From positions 1,426,001 to 1,490,000 of the forward strand of contig CAWDVH010000001.1 in the NCBI GenBank assembly GCA_963805705.1: a stretch of DNA of 64,000 nucleotides, given 5' to 3'. Origin of the DNA: CAWDVH01 sp963805705. Lineage in GTDB: Bacteria > Actinomycetota > Actinomycetes > Streptosporangiales > Streptosporangiaceae. Shown here piece after piece: positions 7,871 to 15,778 of the stretch (positions within the stretch are counted from its first letter, which is position 1; every line of letters starts with the position of its first letter). The notes under the pieces were generated by a model. The model did not search any database, had not been told where the DNA came from, and was given only the letters and a program-made list of their open reading frames with translations. The position numbers and the translations under genes are program-made.

Positions 7871-8851
7871 ATGTCACTGCTCACCGTGCGCCCCTTCCGC
7901 CGCAGCGACCGGGAACAGCTCACCGAGCTGGTGAATACCCACGCCGGGGCCGTCGTGCCCGGCATGGGGGTATCGGTCAGCATGGTGCTCGGCCAGCTGG
8001 AGCGCCAGCCCGGCGAGGCCATCGTTGATCCGTGGGTGAGCGAGCGCGTGACCCTGGTCGCGGAGCAACACGACCGGGTGGTCGCCGCCGCCCACCTGCT
8101 GCGGTACGGCGCCGGCGAGCGGGTCGCCCAGGGCTACCGCGGTGCCGGGGAGATCCACTGGCTGCTGTTCTGGCCCGAGGCTCCCGCCGGGAACCCGTAC
8201 TGGCCGGACGCGACGCCGGCGGCGGGAAAGCTGATCGCCGCCTGTATCCGGCAGCTCGAGGACTGGGGGCTCAGCAGTCAGTGTGCGGAAGGAGAGCTGC
8301 CCGTGCCCGGCGTCTACGGCGTGCCCGAGCAGTGGCCGCATATCCGCGCTCTGTACGAGCGGGCCGGGTTTGCGCACACCGGCCACACCGAGGTGGTCTA
8401 CCTGGCCAGGGTCGAGGACCTGCCGCACCCGGCCGATCCGCCCGTCGCGGGGCTGGCCGTCCGGCGGTCGGTCGGGATCAACGGCACCCGCCTGGCCGCC
8501 GTGCTGGACGACCAGGTGATCGGCTACATCGAGGTGGAAACCCTCGAGGAGGGAGAACGGCTGTCCCGCAACGGGGGATGGGCCCGCGTCGGCAACCTTC
8601 GTGTCACCGAGCAGTATCACCGCCGCGGGGTCGCGACCTGGCTCCTCGGGCAGGCGGCCAGCTGGCTGCGGCTGGCGCAGGTCGAGCGCCTCCTCGACTA
8701 TGCGTGGCTGGAGGGCCAAGACCCCACGGGCCAGGACTACACCGGCTACCGGGCGTTCCTGTCCGCATCCGGCTTCCTGGAACTGACCCGGACCAAGCGG
8801 GGCTGGACCCGGACCCCGCGGCGCCCTGATGAGCAATCCGCTGCCCGGTGA
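7871..8851 (+). CDS. GNAT N-acetyltransferase with two GNAT-like halves
   Basis: A 326-residue protein starting at an ATG preceded by CCAGGAGG. The N-terminal half (about 1-180) opens with LLTVRPFRRSDREQLTELVN and has a degenerate GNAT core. The C-terminal half (about 195-320) holds the acetyl-CoA-binding signature VGNLRVTEQYHRRGVATWLL (R/QxxGxG/A type) and ends YTGYRAFLSASGFLELTRT. This two-lobe layout occurs in actinobacterial GNAT proteins where only the second lobe is catalytic. The substrate is unknown. An in-frame open stretch continues upstream to about 7667, but the good RBS supports 7871. Confidence 0.85.
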   Translation: MSLLTVRPFRRSDREQLTELVNTHAGAVVPGMGVSVSMVLGQLERQPGEAIVDPWVSERVTLVAEQHDRVVAAAHLLRYGAGERVAQGYRGAGEIHWLLFWPEAPAGNPYWPDATPAAGKLIAACIRQLEDWGLSSQCAEGELPVPGVYGVPEQWPHIRALYERAGFAHTGHTEVVYLARVEDLPHPADPPVAGLAVRRSVGINGTRLAAVLDDQVIGYIEVETLEEGERLSRNGGWARVGNLRVTEQYHRRGVATWLLGQAASWLRLAQVERLLDYAWLEGQDPTGQDYTGYRAFLSASGFLELTRTKRGWTRTPRRPDEQSAAR

Positions 8852-8934
8852 CACGAGCCCGGCCGGATCGGGACAACGGCTGAGCAGGTCAAAGCTCCTG
8901 ATGATCAGGACGGCTACGTCGTAGGCTTTCGGCT

Positions 8935-9543
8935 ATGCCTTTCGCCGTGCCGGTCTGGATCGCCGCCATCGCCGCCTTGGTGCTGGCGGCGGGCGCGGTC
9001 ACGGCCGCCAGCTTCGCGATCTGGATGTTCGCCCGGCAGTCCCGGCAGCTGAACGCGCAGTCCCGGCAGCTGCACGACCAGGAAAAGGTCAACGAGAAGC
9101 TGGCCGAGGTCCTGCCGCTCCAGACCGAGGAGCTACGCGACTTCCGGCGTGAGCGCCAGCGAGCGCAGGCCGTCCAGGTCTTCATCGAGGTGGACAGGAT
9201 TCCGGCGGACGCCGTCGTTGCGGCCGCACCTGACCAGGACGGACTCGGCGCCCCTGGCCGGCTCCTGGCCAGGGTGCACAACGCGAGCCGTCAGCCGATC
9301 TACGACCTGCACGTTATCTGGCAGCAAGGCCTGGAGCGGATGGGCAAGCCGGACCGGCTGGGCAGGCTCATGCCGGACAGCGACGCATCGTTCGAGCGTC
9401 AGGAACCGCTGGAAGCTGATCCCGCGGCCGACCCTGATCCGCTGGGCGCCTTTCTCGCTTTCCGCGACGCAGCCGGGATGCGCTGGGCGGTCCGGGAGGA
9501 CGGCACGCTCACCGACACCTCGGCGCCTAGCCTCGGCGCCTGA
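8935..9543 (+). CDS. Membrane-anchored coiled-coil protein of unknown function
   Basis: 202 residues. A single N-terminal membrane span (about 5-31, IAAIAALVLAAGAVTAASFA) is followed by a charged, Gln/Arg-rich helix (about 33-80, ARQSRQLNAQSRQLHDQEKV) that should form a coiled coil. A C-terminal domain of about 110 residues has short strands such as VFIEVDRIPAD and RVHNASRQPIYDLHVIW. The pattern matches actinobacterial hypothetical proteins with an N-terminal anchor and a cytoplasmic beta domain. No catalytic motif is visible and the neighbours give no clue. Confidence 0.75.
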   Translation: MPFAVPVWIAAIAALVLAAGAVTAASFAIWMFARQSRQLNAQSRQLHDQEKVNEKLAEVLPLQTEELRDFRRERQRAQAVQVFIEVDRIPADAVVAAAPDQDGLGAPGRLLARVHNASRQPIYDLHVIWQQGLERMGKPDRLGRLMPDSDASFERQEPLEADPAADPDPLGAFLAFRDAAGMRWAVREDGTLTDTSAPSLGA

Positions 9544-9554
9544 AAGACGCCCGC

Positions 9555-10307
9555 CTACCGGCAGGCAGTGCCGTCGAAGGTGCAGCTCGCGGGGCTGGTG
9601 GCGGTGCCCCGCGCGCTGAAGCTGACCGACAGCGAATCGCCCGGCATGATCACCCGGTCGAAGAGATCGGCGACCATGATGAGGCTGTTGTCCCGGCCCA
9701 TCAGCACGATGGCATGGCGCACGGCGACCAGGCGGTCGCCGGGCAGGCTGAGCATGATCCGCCAGCCGGCCAGGGGCGAGCTGCCGTGGTTGGCGATGGT
9801 GAGCTCGCCCAGGAAGCCGTCAGCAGAGCGCTGGGGCACCGAGTAGGTGACGGTGACCGGCGCGGCGCTGGGCGTCGCCGGCGCCGGGGCCGGCTTGCGC
9901 CTGGCCGCAGGCGCGGGCCCAGTCGCCGGGACCGGCGGGGCAGAATGCGGGGAGGCCGGCGAAGACGGCTTGGGCGCCCGGGCCAGGTGCGCAGGAGCAC
10001 GATGCGGGGCGGCGATCCTGGGCAGGTGACCTGGTGCGCTGGCCGCCGCCGGGCCGGACGGCACGGCGGCGCAGGCGACGAGGCCGCAGTAGGCGATCTG
10101 GGCATGCCGCTCCCGGCCAGCCCGATGGCCTGGCTTGTGCATCGCCATGACCGCCCCGGCTCCGCCCAGCAAGACCACCGCGGCAGCGGCCAGCGCCACG
10201 TACCGCGCGCGGCTGGCCAGCAGGGAAAGCCCGCGCGCGCTGGGCGGCGGGCCGATCTCGCCGTGCGTGTCGCTCTCCATGACCGACGCTTGATGCCCCA
10301 TCGGCAT
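9555..10307 (-). CDS. Membrane-anchored protein with a C-terminal CBM2-like domain
   Basis: 250 residues. After about 35 cytoplasmic residues comes one membrane span (about 36-56, ALAAAAVVLLGGAGAVMAM). A long Pro/Ala-rich linker (about 85-148) follows, and then a C-terminal domain of about 100 residues: VTVTYSVPQRSADGFLGELT, NHGSSPLAGWRIMLSLPG, IMPGDSLSVSFSARGT and two cysteines (SCTFDGTAC). This matches carbohydrate-binding module family 2, although the usual surface Trp residues are largely replaced (one remains, in AGWRI). No catalytic domain is attached. It is probably displayed outside the membrane; polysaccharide binding is a family-based guess. Confidence 0.75.
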   Translation of the reverse strand: MPMGHQASVMESDTHGEIGPPPSARGLSLLASRARYVALAAAAVVLLGGAGAVMAMHKPGHRAGRERHAQIAYCGLVACAAVPSGPAAASAPGHLPRIAAPHRAPAHLARAPKPSSPASPHSAPPVPATGPAPAARRKPAPAPATPSAAPVTVTYSVPQRSADGFLGELTIANHGSSPLAGWRIMLSLPGDRLVAVRHAIVLMGRDNSLIMVADLFDRVIMPGDSLSVSFSARGTATSPASCTFDGTACR

Positions 10308-10459
10308 GCGCCCTCCTCGGTGGACCGCCCGCAGATGTGTGGATCAATGTAGCAATCCCGGCCATTGCGACGGCCCGTCTTCGGGCAAATTCTTTACCCA
10401 TCAGTAAACATTCGGCGCGGCCCGCGGGACGGAGCGGTCCGCGGGACCGGGCCCCTCCC

Positions 10460-10475
10460 TTAAGAGAACGCTTAA
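10460..10475. promoter_or_regulatory. Short inverted repeat in a divergent control region
   Basis: TTAAG, six bases, CTTAA lies between the divergent genes starting at 10307 (minus) and 10550 (plus). It is AT-rich against its surroundings and could be a regulator half-site pair; no matching promoter boxes are obvious. Confidence 0.3.
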
Positions 10476-10549
10476 TCCGATGTCGCCGGGACTCCGGTCA
10501 GCGCTTAGAGTCAGGCATACGACAGCGGCCAGAGAAAAGGTGCCTGGAG

Positions 10550-10822
10550 ATGAGTCGTCAGCCGGATGAGGCCCTCGAAGTCCTGCGTGGCGTCTGGAAC
10601 GCTCAGGGACAGACGAGCGCGGATCTTGAAGATGCCTTCGGTCCGCAGAAGTCCTGCAAGAACATGGCGAACGTGGGGTTTGACGGCCTGGTCGAGGCGG
10701 ACGGCGCCGCCGACGGCGACCTGCGCGCCGCGTGGCGGGCCAGGCTGCAGCGCGAGGGCAAGCTGAATCCGGAGGCCAGCAGCGTCGCGGACCTGGTCCT
10801 TCGCTCCGCGGAGGTCCGCTGA
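10550..10822 (+). CDS. Small hypothetical protein ahead of the MoxR gene
   Basis: A 90-residue acidic soluble protein, MSRQPDEALEVLRGVWNAQG at the N-terminus and helical throughout, with a cysteine in QKSCKNMANVGFDGL. GGAG precedes the ATG. It ends 32 bases before the MoxR start on the same strand and so may head that operon. I do not recognise the family; its codon pattern and spacing support it being real. Confidence 0.6.
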   Translation: MSRQPDEALEVLRGVWNAQGQTSADLEDAFGPQKSCKNMANVGFDGLVEADGAADGDLRAAWRARLQREGKLNPEASSVADLVLRSAEVR

Positions 10823-10853
10823 CATCGAGGACGCCGACGGCGTGAGGGGCTTG

Positions 10854-11729
10854 ATGAACCATCCGGACACCGTCGCTCAGCTCACCGAGATCTTGCGCCA
10901 GGGCGGTTATCTTGCCGACCGCGGGCTGGCGACCGCGCTTTTCGTTTCGCTGTCCCTCAACCGGCCGATCCTGCTGGAGGGCGAGGTCGGCGTCGGCAAG
11001 ACCGAGGTCGCCAAGGTACTCGCGTCGGTATTCGGGCGGAAGCTGATCCGGCTGCAGTGCTACGAGGGCATTGACACCAACCAGGCCCTCTACGAATGGG
11101 ACTACGCCCGCCAGATGCTGCACATCCGGGCGCTGTCGGAGCGCCAGGTCGCCGACGACGAGGCGGTCGAGAAGGTATTCGGCCCGAAGTTCCTGCTGGA
11201 GCGGCCGCTGCTGGCCGCGATCCGCGCCGGTGACCAGGCGGTGCTGCTGATTGACGAGGTCGACCGGGCCGACGACGAATTCGAGGCCTTCCTGCTTGAG
11301 GTGCTGTCCGACTTCCAGATCAGCATCCCGGAGATCGGCACGATCAGGGCGCAGAGCCCGCCGCTGGTGATACTCACGTCTAACCGGACGCGCGAGCTGC
11401 ACGACGCGCTGAAGCGACGCTGCCTGTATCACTGGATCGGCTACCCGCCCGCCGAGCGCGAGCTGGAGATCGTGCTGGTCCGGGCACCTGGCGTGTCGGA
11501 GGCACTGGCCCGCAAGGTGGTCGCCGCCGTCCACCGGCTGCGTCAGCTGGACCTGGCCAAGCCGCCGGGGGTGGCCGAGACGATTGACTGGGTGCGCACC
11601 CTGGATTTCCTCGGCGAGACCGCACTGGACGCCGGGATCGCGCACGACACCCTCGGCGCCGTGGTGAAGGAACGGGATGACCTCGATGTCGTCCTGGAGA
11701 ACCTGGAGGAGATTACCTCCGGTGCCTGA
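10854..11729 (+). CDS. MoxR-type AAA+ ATPase (CoxD-like)
   Basis: A 291-residue AAA+ ATPase of the MoxR class. Walker A is GEVGVGKTEVAK (about residues 43-54), Walker B is AVLLIDEVDRADDEFEAFLLE (about 130-150), sensor 1 is LVILTSNRTREL, and the arginine finger area is ALKRRCLYHWIGYP. The sequence closely resembles CoxD, the ATPase needed for sulfuration of the Mo site of CO dehydrogenase, and its paralogue at 26023-26916. GAGGGG precedes ATG 10854. It overlaps the downstream VWA gene by eight bases, the usual MoxR-VWA coupling. The cox structural genes of this locus lie on the opposite strand 3 kb away. Confidence 0.92.
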   Translation: MNHPDTVAQLTEILRQGGYLADRGLATALFVSLSLNRPILLEGEVGVGKTEVAKVLASVFGRKLIRLQCYEGIDTNQALYEWDYARQMLHIRALSERQVADDEAVEKVFGPKFLLERPLLAAIRAGDQAVLLIDEVDRADDEFEAFLLEVLSDFQISIPEIGTIRAQSPPLVILTSNRTRELHDALKRRCLYHWIGYPPAERELEIVLVRAPGVSEALARKVVAAVHRLRQLDLAKPPGVAETIDWVRTLDFLGETALDAGIAHDTLGAVVKERDDLDVVLENLEEITSGA

Positions 11730-12852
11730 CAGTGCCCCCTTCGTCAGCGTTCTGGTGAGATTTTCTCGTGAGCTGCGCGCGGCCGGGCTCGCCGTGGGCT
11801 CGGGGGATGTGCTGACGTACTGTGCCGCGATGACCCCGCTGGATCCGACCGACCTGCTGGACCTGTACTGGGCGGGCCGGGCCACGCTGATCACGCGGCG
11901 CGAGAGCATCGCGGTCTACGACGAGGTGTTCAGGAGGTTCTTCCTCGATGCCGCCGATCCGGTCAGGGAACTGCTGACGCTCAAGGCGCGCGTGACGGAG
12001 CAGACCCAGGCGGTGCTGGACGTCCCGGCTACCGACCCGGACACCGACGGGGCCAGGGAGGAAGAGGCGATGCTCGGGCTGATGGCCTCCGATGCGGAGG
12101 CGCTGAGGCACAAGTCGTTCGCCGCCTGCACCCCTGACGAGCTGGCCGCGCTCCGGCGGATCATGGCGCGGATCCGGCTGACCCCGCCCAAACGGCGGAC
12201 ACGGCGCACGGCCGCCGCGGCGTCGGGACGCTGCCCCGATCTGCGCCGGACCATGCGCGAGTCGCTGCGCATGCACGGTGAGCCCGCCGGGCTCTACTGG
12301 CGCCGGCGTAAGGTCCGGCTGCGGCCGCTGATCCTGATCCTCGACGTATCCGGCTCGATGGCCGACTACTCCCGCCATCTCCTGCAGTTCGCGTACTCCG
12401 CCCAGCGCGCGGCGGCGAAGGTCGAGGTGTTCTGCTTCGGTACCCGGCTGACCCGCATCACCAGGGCCCTGGATCACCGCAGGCCGGACGACGCACTGGA
12501 GCTCGCCGCGAAGACGGTGTTCGACTGGGAGGGCGGGACCAGGATCGGCGAGTCGCTGGACGCCTTCGTCCGGGGCTGGGGGCGCCGGGGCCTGTGCCGC
12601 GGCGGCATCGTCGTGATCTGCTCCGACGGCCTCGATCGCGGCGATCCTGGCGTCCTGGCCACGGCGATGGAACGGCTGGCCCGGCTCAGTTACCGTGTGG
12701 TGTGGATGAACCCGCACAAGGGCGATAACGCGGCCTTCCGGCCTAGCACGCTCGGGATGATGGTGGCCGCCCCGCATATTGACCTGATGCTGTCCGGTCA
12801 TGACCTGAGCAGCCTGGAAGAGCTGGCCACGCTGCTGCCGAAGCTGGCCTAG
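11722..12852 (+). CDS. VWA domain protein (CoxE-like)
   Basis: 376 residues, starting at a GTG inside the end of the MoxR gene. The N-terminal half is helical (SVLVRFSRELRAAGLAVGSG), the middle is basic, and the C-terminal half is a von Willebrand factor A domain with MIDAS residues in LILDVSGSM (about residues 210-218), a Thr in the FGTRLTR region, and VICSDGLDRGDPG. This is the CoxE layout. CoxE-type proteins partner the MoxR ATPase as a metal-dependent adaptor and in CO dehydrogenase bacteria are linked to copper loading. The paralogue sits at 26909-28192. Confidence 0.92.
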   Translation: MPDSAPFVSVLVRFSRELRAAGLAVGSGDVLTYCAAMTPLDPTDLLDLYWAGRATLITRRESIAVYDEVFRRFFLDAADPVRELLTLKARVTEQTQAVLDVPATDPDTDGAREEEAMLGLMASDAEALRHKSFAACTPDELAALRRIMARIRLTPPKRRTRRTAAAASGRCPDLRRTMRESLRMHGEPAGLYWRRRKVRLRPLILILDVSGSMADYSRHLLQFAYSAQRAAAKVEVFCFGTRLTRITRALDHRRPDDALELAAKTVFDWEGGTRIGESLDAFVRGWGRRGLCRGGIVVICSDGLDRGDPGVLATAMERLARLSYRVVWMNPHKGDNAAFRPSTLGMMVAAPHIDLMLSGHDLSSLEELATLLPKLA

Positions 12853-12926
12853 CGGACGCTGGCCGAGCCGCACCCGGCCGGCCGGGCCGTGGCTGAGTGA
12901 GGCGGTAGCTGAGTGAGGAGTAGCTA

Positions 12927-13205
12927 GTGAGATGGAGCGTGGGCATCGAGGCCGAGGGTGACCAGGTGCTGACTCGCGAGCAGGTTGTCGAGCTGGCCGA
13001 CGCGGTCGCGGTCAGCGCGGGCATCGCCACCGGGATCGGGACCAGCCGTTACGGCGCTCAGCTGATCGTCGAGGCCGGCAGCCGCGAAGAGGCGGTCAAG
13101 AAGGCCACCGCGCAGTTCGTCCGGGCCGCCGCGAGCGCGGGGCTTCCGAACGCGCCCATCGTCCGGGCGCAGGCCGTCAGCGAGGACGAGGACGACGACG
13201 GATGA
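12927..13205 (+). CDS. Small hypothetical protein after coxE
   Basis: 92 residues, GTG start with GAGGAG upstream. The sequence has an alternating strand/helix pattern (RWSVGIEAEGDQVLTREQVV, then VSAGIATGIGTSRYGAQLIV, then a helix EEAVKKATAQFVRAAASAGL) like a small ferredoxin-like fold, with an acidic tail. It overlaps the next gene by four bases, so the two are translationally coupled. Family not recognised. Similar small proteins may be scaffolds; no catalytic residues are visible. Confidence 0.65.
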   Translation: MRWSVGIEAEGDQVLTREQVVELADAVAVSAGIATGIGTSRYGAQLIVEAGSREEAVKKATAQFVRAAASAGLPNAPIVRAQAVSEDEDDDG

Positions 13206-13645
13206 TCAGGCTCGGCTCGCTCGCCGGGTACCCGTTCGAGGGCCCGCGGCTGCTCGGCGGCTGGACGGCGCCGGCCGTGGCGGCGGTCTACGCGATCGCC
13301 TACAAGCCGGATCCGGAAACCCGGCCGCAGCGCTACGCCGTCATCTACGTGGATCACTGCGACGACCTGTCCGCCGAGCGATTTCCCTTCCAGCACCCGC
13401 GGGCGCACTGCTGGGTGCGGCGGGCCGGCTCCCGCTGGAAGGTGTACATCTGCACCTACGAGGTGCCCGGCGGCGGCCGGGCGCACCGGGAGCAGATCAG
13501 CCGCGAGCTCACCGCGGTCTACCGGCCGCGCTGCAACATACAGCAGTACGACCAGTCGTGGAAGGACGAGTGGATCGGCGAGTACACCGCTCCCACGACC
13601 GGCCCGGTCGCCCGGCGCGACCCGGACCAGTCCGCGCCCCGCTAG
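13202..13645 (+). CDS. GIY-YIG-like domain protein (diverged)
   Basis: 147 residues. The segment AVYAIAYKPDPETRPQRYAV, then IYVDHCDDLSAERFPFQHPR, then CWVRRAGSRWKVYICTYEVP and YRPRCN has the order of a GIY-YIG nuclease domain: GVYxIxY, xxYVGxSxDL, H/CW, and a final YxPxCN. The canonical first Gly and the Gly of YVG are altered here (AVYAI, YVDH), so nuclease activity is doubtful. It is coupled by ATGA to the preceding small gene, and the pair trails the MoxR/VWA genes. Role unknown. Confidence 0.6.
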   Translation: MIRLGSLAGYPFEGPRLLGGWTAPAVAAVYAIAYKPDPETRPQRYAVIYVDHCDDLSAERFPFQHPRAHCWVRRAGSRWKVYICTYEVPGGGRAHREQISRELTAVYRPRCNIQQYDQSWKDEWIGEYTAPTTGPVARRDPDQSAPR

Positions 13646-13709
13646 CGCGCCATTGCGGCGGGACCGCCGGCGGCTAGCGCTCAACCGGGCCCGCCCCGTC
13701 GGGCTCCCC

Positions 13710-14072
13710 CTACGTGCGGGGGACGAAGCCCACGGCATCCAGCAGGCGGGAACGGCGCACGCCGGACGCCGGGCGCGCGGGCTCGGGCAGTTCGGGCCGC
13801 TCGGCGGCCGGGGTGACGCCGGTCACGATGCCCTCGGCCATCCCGTAGAGCAGCGGCAGTGCGCCGGCCACTATCCCGCCGGCCCGGTTGATGTGCTCCA
13901 CGCCTGGCCCGATCAGCTCGGCATCAGCCACGATCGTGGCCACGATCTGCGCGCATTCCTCGAGATTGGCGGCGATCCGGGTGAGCAGCGTCCCGACCCA
14001 GTACAGGTAGAACGCCAGGCCGGCGATCAGCAGGACGATGTCAACGACCGTCAGGATGACCAGCGTGGTCAT
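13710..14072 (-). CDS. Small single-span membrane protein 5 of the cox operon
   Basis: 120 residues. One N-terminal membrane span (about 3-28, LVILTVVDIVLLIAGLAFYL) is followed by an amphipathic helix (TRIAANLEECAQIVATIVAD) and a Pro/Arg-rich tail. Its ATG overlaps the stop of the preceding gene by four bases. It is the last of five like-organised small membrane proteins that follow coxG on the minus strand. No known family; the shared design suggests membrane docking or a small multi-subunit membrane complex. Confidence 0.7.
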   Translation of the reverse strand: MTTLVILTVVDIVLLIAGLAFYLYWVGTLLTRIAANLEECAQIVATIVADAELIGPGVEHINRAGGIVAGALPLLYGMAEGIVTGVTPAAERPELPEPARPASGVRRSRLLDAVGFVPRT

Positions 14073-14374
14073 GACCTCACCTTTCCGAGCACCCGGCCGA
14101 GGAACAGGTGGTGCTGGAGGCCTTCGGCCAGTACCGCCTCGACGCCGCCGGCGACCTGCGGGATCAGCACCGTGTCGGCGGTGTTCGCCGCCGCGGCCTT
14201 CAGCGTGTCCCGCACCTCGACGACACGGCGGTCAATGATCTTCACGAGCCAGATGAGCAGGCTCAGCAGGGCCGCAACCGCCAGCACCACCACGAAGCCG
14301 GCGATGATCGCGCCCACCCACAGGTTGTGCTCGGTCGACGACATGGCGAGCGTGGACGTAGCAAGGGCATGCAT
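14069..14374 (-). CDS. Small single-span membrane protein 4 of the cox operon
   Basis: 101 residues with a long hydrophobic stretch (about 18-47, LWVGAIIAGFVVVLAVAALL), then a charged helix (KIIDRRVVEVRDTLKAAAAN) and a C-terminal segment VAGGVEAVLAEGLQHHLFLG with a His pair. It lies four bases after gene 3 and overlaps gene 5 by four bases. No homologous family recognised; it shares the span-then-amphipathic-helix plan of its neighbours. Confidence 0.7.
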   Translation of the reverse strand: MHALATSTLAMSSTEHNLWVGAIIAGFVVVLAVAALLSLLIWLVKIIDRRVVEVRDTLKAAAANTADTVLIPQVAGGVEAVLAEGLQHHLFLGRVLGKVRS

Positions 14375-14378
14375 CGGG

Positions 14379-14645
14379 CTATCCCCCCAGCCTGGCGCGG
14401 CCGCGCTGCAGCCCGCCGATGATGATCGTGGCGTGCTCGATGGTGGTGCGCAGCGCCGCGAGCGGCGCGGTGTTGTGCACCGCCTGGGTCAGCGCATCGT
14501 TGATGAGCGGCGCCTCCTTGCCGATCGAGCGGGCCAGCAGCAGGATCGGCACGACCAGCGCCACGACGACAAGGACGATCACGATGCCGATCGTGTAGCC
14601 GACGATCCAGCCGGTGGTGCTGGTTCCGGCGGCGAGAACATGCAT
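14379..14645 (-). CDS. Small single-span membrane protein 3 of the cox operon
   Basis: 88 residues. The membrane span covers about 12-37 (IVGYTIGIVIVLVVVALVVP); a helix with NDALTQAVHNTAPLAALRTT and a basic end follow. The pattern NDALTQAVHNTAPLAAL recalls the NDxL...T...P helix seen in small actinobacterial membrane proteins found near cox genes. Function unknown. Confidence 0.7.
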   Translation of the reverse strand: MHVLAAGTSTTGWIVGYTIGIVIVLVVVALVVPILLLARSIGKEAPLINDALTQAVHNTAPLAALRTTIEHATIIIGGLQRGRARLGG

Positions 14646-14683
14646 TCAGGTGGCTCCTTTGCCGTTCAGGCCGGTTGGCCCGG

Positions 14684-14911
14684 TCAGATCGTTTCGCAGA
14701 AGTCGCGGACTGGTTTCAGGCTCGCGTTGACCGAGGTCAGCCGGGCGGGCACCGTGCTGGTCAGCTGGGCGACGGCCTGCACCCCCCCGGTGGTCGAGAC
14801 GAGCGTCGCGCGGACGTGCCTGAGGTGGAAGATGACCCGTAGCAGGCCCACCGCAGTGATGGCGATGATCAGCGCTGCGATGACCAGGGTCACCCAGGCG
14901 GCTGCCGGCAT
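14684..14911 (-). CDS. Small single-span membrane protein 2 of the cox operon
   Basis: 75 residues: membrane span about 5-28 (AWVTLVIAALIIAITAVGLL), then VIFHLRHVRATLVSTTGGVQ and a C-terminal helix SVNASLKPVRDFCETI with one cysteine. The AGGAAAGG-like purine run before the ATG is a good ribosome site. It sits between genes 1 and 3 with short gaps. Function unknown. Confidence 0.7.
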   Translation of the reverse strand: MPAAAWVTLVIAALIIAITAVGLLRVIFHLRHVRATLVSTTGGVQAVAQLTSTVPARLTSVNASLKPVRDFCETI

Positions 14912-14930
14912 AGCTGTACCCCTTTCCTGC

Positions 14931-15185
14931 TCAGCCGAGAAGCTTCGCGACGGAGCCCGCGTACCGGACCGCGCCGACCGCCACTTCGTCGATGGTGCTG
15001 TCGGTTACGGCCAGCGCCTCGGGGACGCCGTTGAGCTCGCCGATGAGGGCCACCCCGCCGCTGAGAATGTCGTCGGTGGCTCCCCGGATCCGCTCCACCG
15101 CGGCGAGCACGCGGTTCAGCAGGAAGATGACGACGGGCAGTACCACCAGCAGCAAGACGGCGTTGCCGATCCACCACAGGACCAT
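14931..15185 (-). CDS. Small single-span membrane protein 1 of the cox operon
   Basis: 84 residues. The span is about 4-26 (WWIGNAVLLLVVLPVVIFLL), followed by a long amphipathic helix (AAVERIRGATDDILSGGVAL) and a short tail. Its ATG is 10 bases after the coxG stop, so it should be co-transcribed with the cox genes. Its design matches the next four genes; a membrane-anchoring role for the CO dehydrogenase is only an inference from position. Confidence 0.7.
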   Translation of the reverse strand: MVLWWIGNAVLLLVVLPVVIFLLNRVLAAVERIRGATDDILSGGVALIGELNGVPEALAVTDSTIDEVAVGAVRYAGSVAKLLG

Positions 15186-15195
15186 GGCTGACTCC

Positions 15196-15778
15196 TCAGA
15201 TCGTGGCGCGGTAGGGGACGAAGAAACGGCGGAAGACCCGCCTCAGCGCCATATAGGCGGCCCGCAGTCCCAGGGTCAGGCCCTTGGCCTCACTGGCGGC
15301 CGCGAGCTGCGCGGGCGACTCCCCCCGCTCGGCCGCGTCGATGCGGTTCAGCAGGTTGGCCGAGAAATCACGCATCAGCACCGCGGTGACGTCGGAGATC
15401 ATGCCCCGGCCGTACTGAGCGGCGGCCCCGGACAGCTGCAGGTCCTGGGTCACGCCGACCTTGGTGCCGCGGCCGGCCCGGCACGAGCGAGGCCGTGATG
15501 ACCATGCTGGCCTGGCCCCGGCCCTTCTCCTCGGCGCCGCTGGCATGCACGACGATCCGCTTGGCCGCCTCGTTGCGCTCGGTGATGTCGGCCGTGCCCG
15601 CGAACTGCAGCCGGACCGGGCCCATCCGGACGGCCACCCGGCCCTTGTAGTTCTCGTTGCCGAGGTCCTCGGTCAGCTCGGCACCGGGCAGGCAGGCCGC
15701 GACCTGCGGGATGTCCTCGAAGAAATGCCACACCTTGTCGACCGACTCAGCGACCTCGAACTCATTCTTGATCAGCAT
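15196..15778 (-). pseudogene. coxG: CoxG-type SRPBCC protein, frameshifted
   Basis: The N-terminal part, MLIKNEFEVAESVDKVWHFF, EDIPQVAACLPGAELTEDLG, RVAVRMGPVRLQFAGTADIT, is the classic CoxG (carbon monoxide dehydrogenase subunit G) SRPBCC sequence. After ASMVITASLV (about 15475) the match moves to another frame: RGTKVGVTQDLQLSGAAAQY, GRGMISDVTAVLMRDFSANL, and a tail with MALRRVFRRFFVPYRA. The two parts make one full protein, about 194 residues. The break falls in a GGCCGGCCGCGG run, so a sequencing error is possible. CoxG proteins bind quinone-like or membrane ligands and link CO dehydrogenase to the membrane. The start overlaps the end of the xdhC gene. Confidence 0.88.

Noticed and set aside
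7874..8854. A 326-residue minus-strand frame opposite the GNAT gene
   Set aside because: It mirrors the GNAT gene's codon positions; GNAT motifs and a good ribosome site are on the plus strand.
10401..11909. A 502-residue minus-strand frame opposite the MoxR gene
   Set aside because: It is a shadow of the MoxR coding sequence, with no domain and poor codon pattern; the plus-strand ATPase has all motifs.
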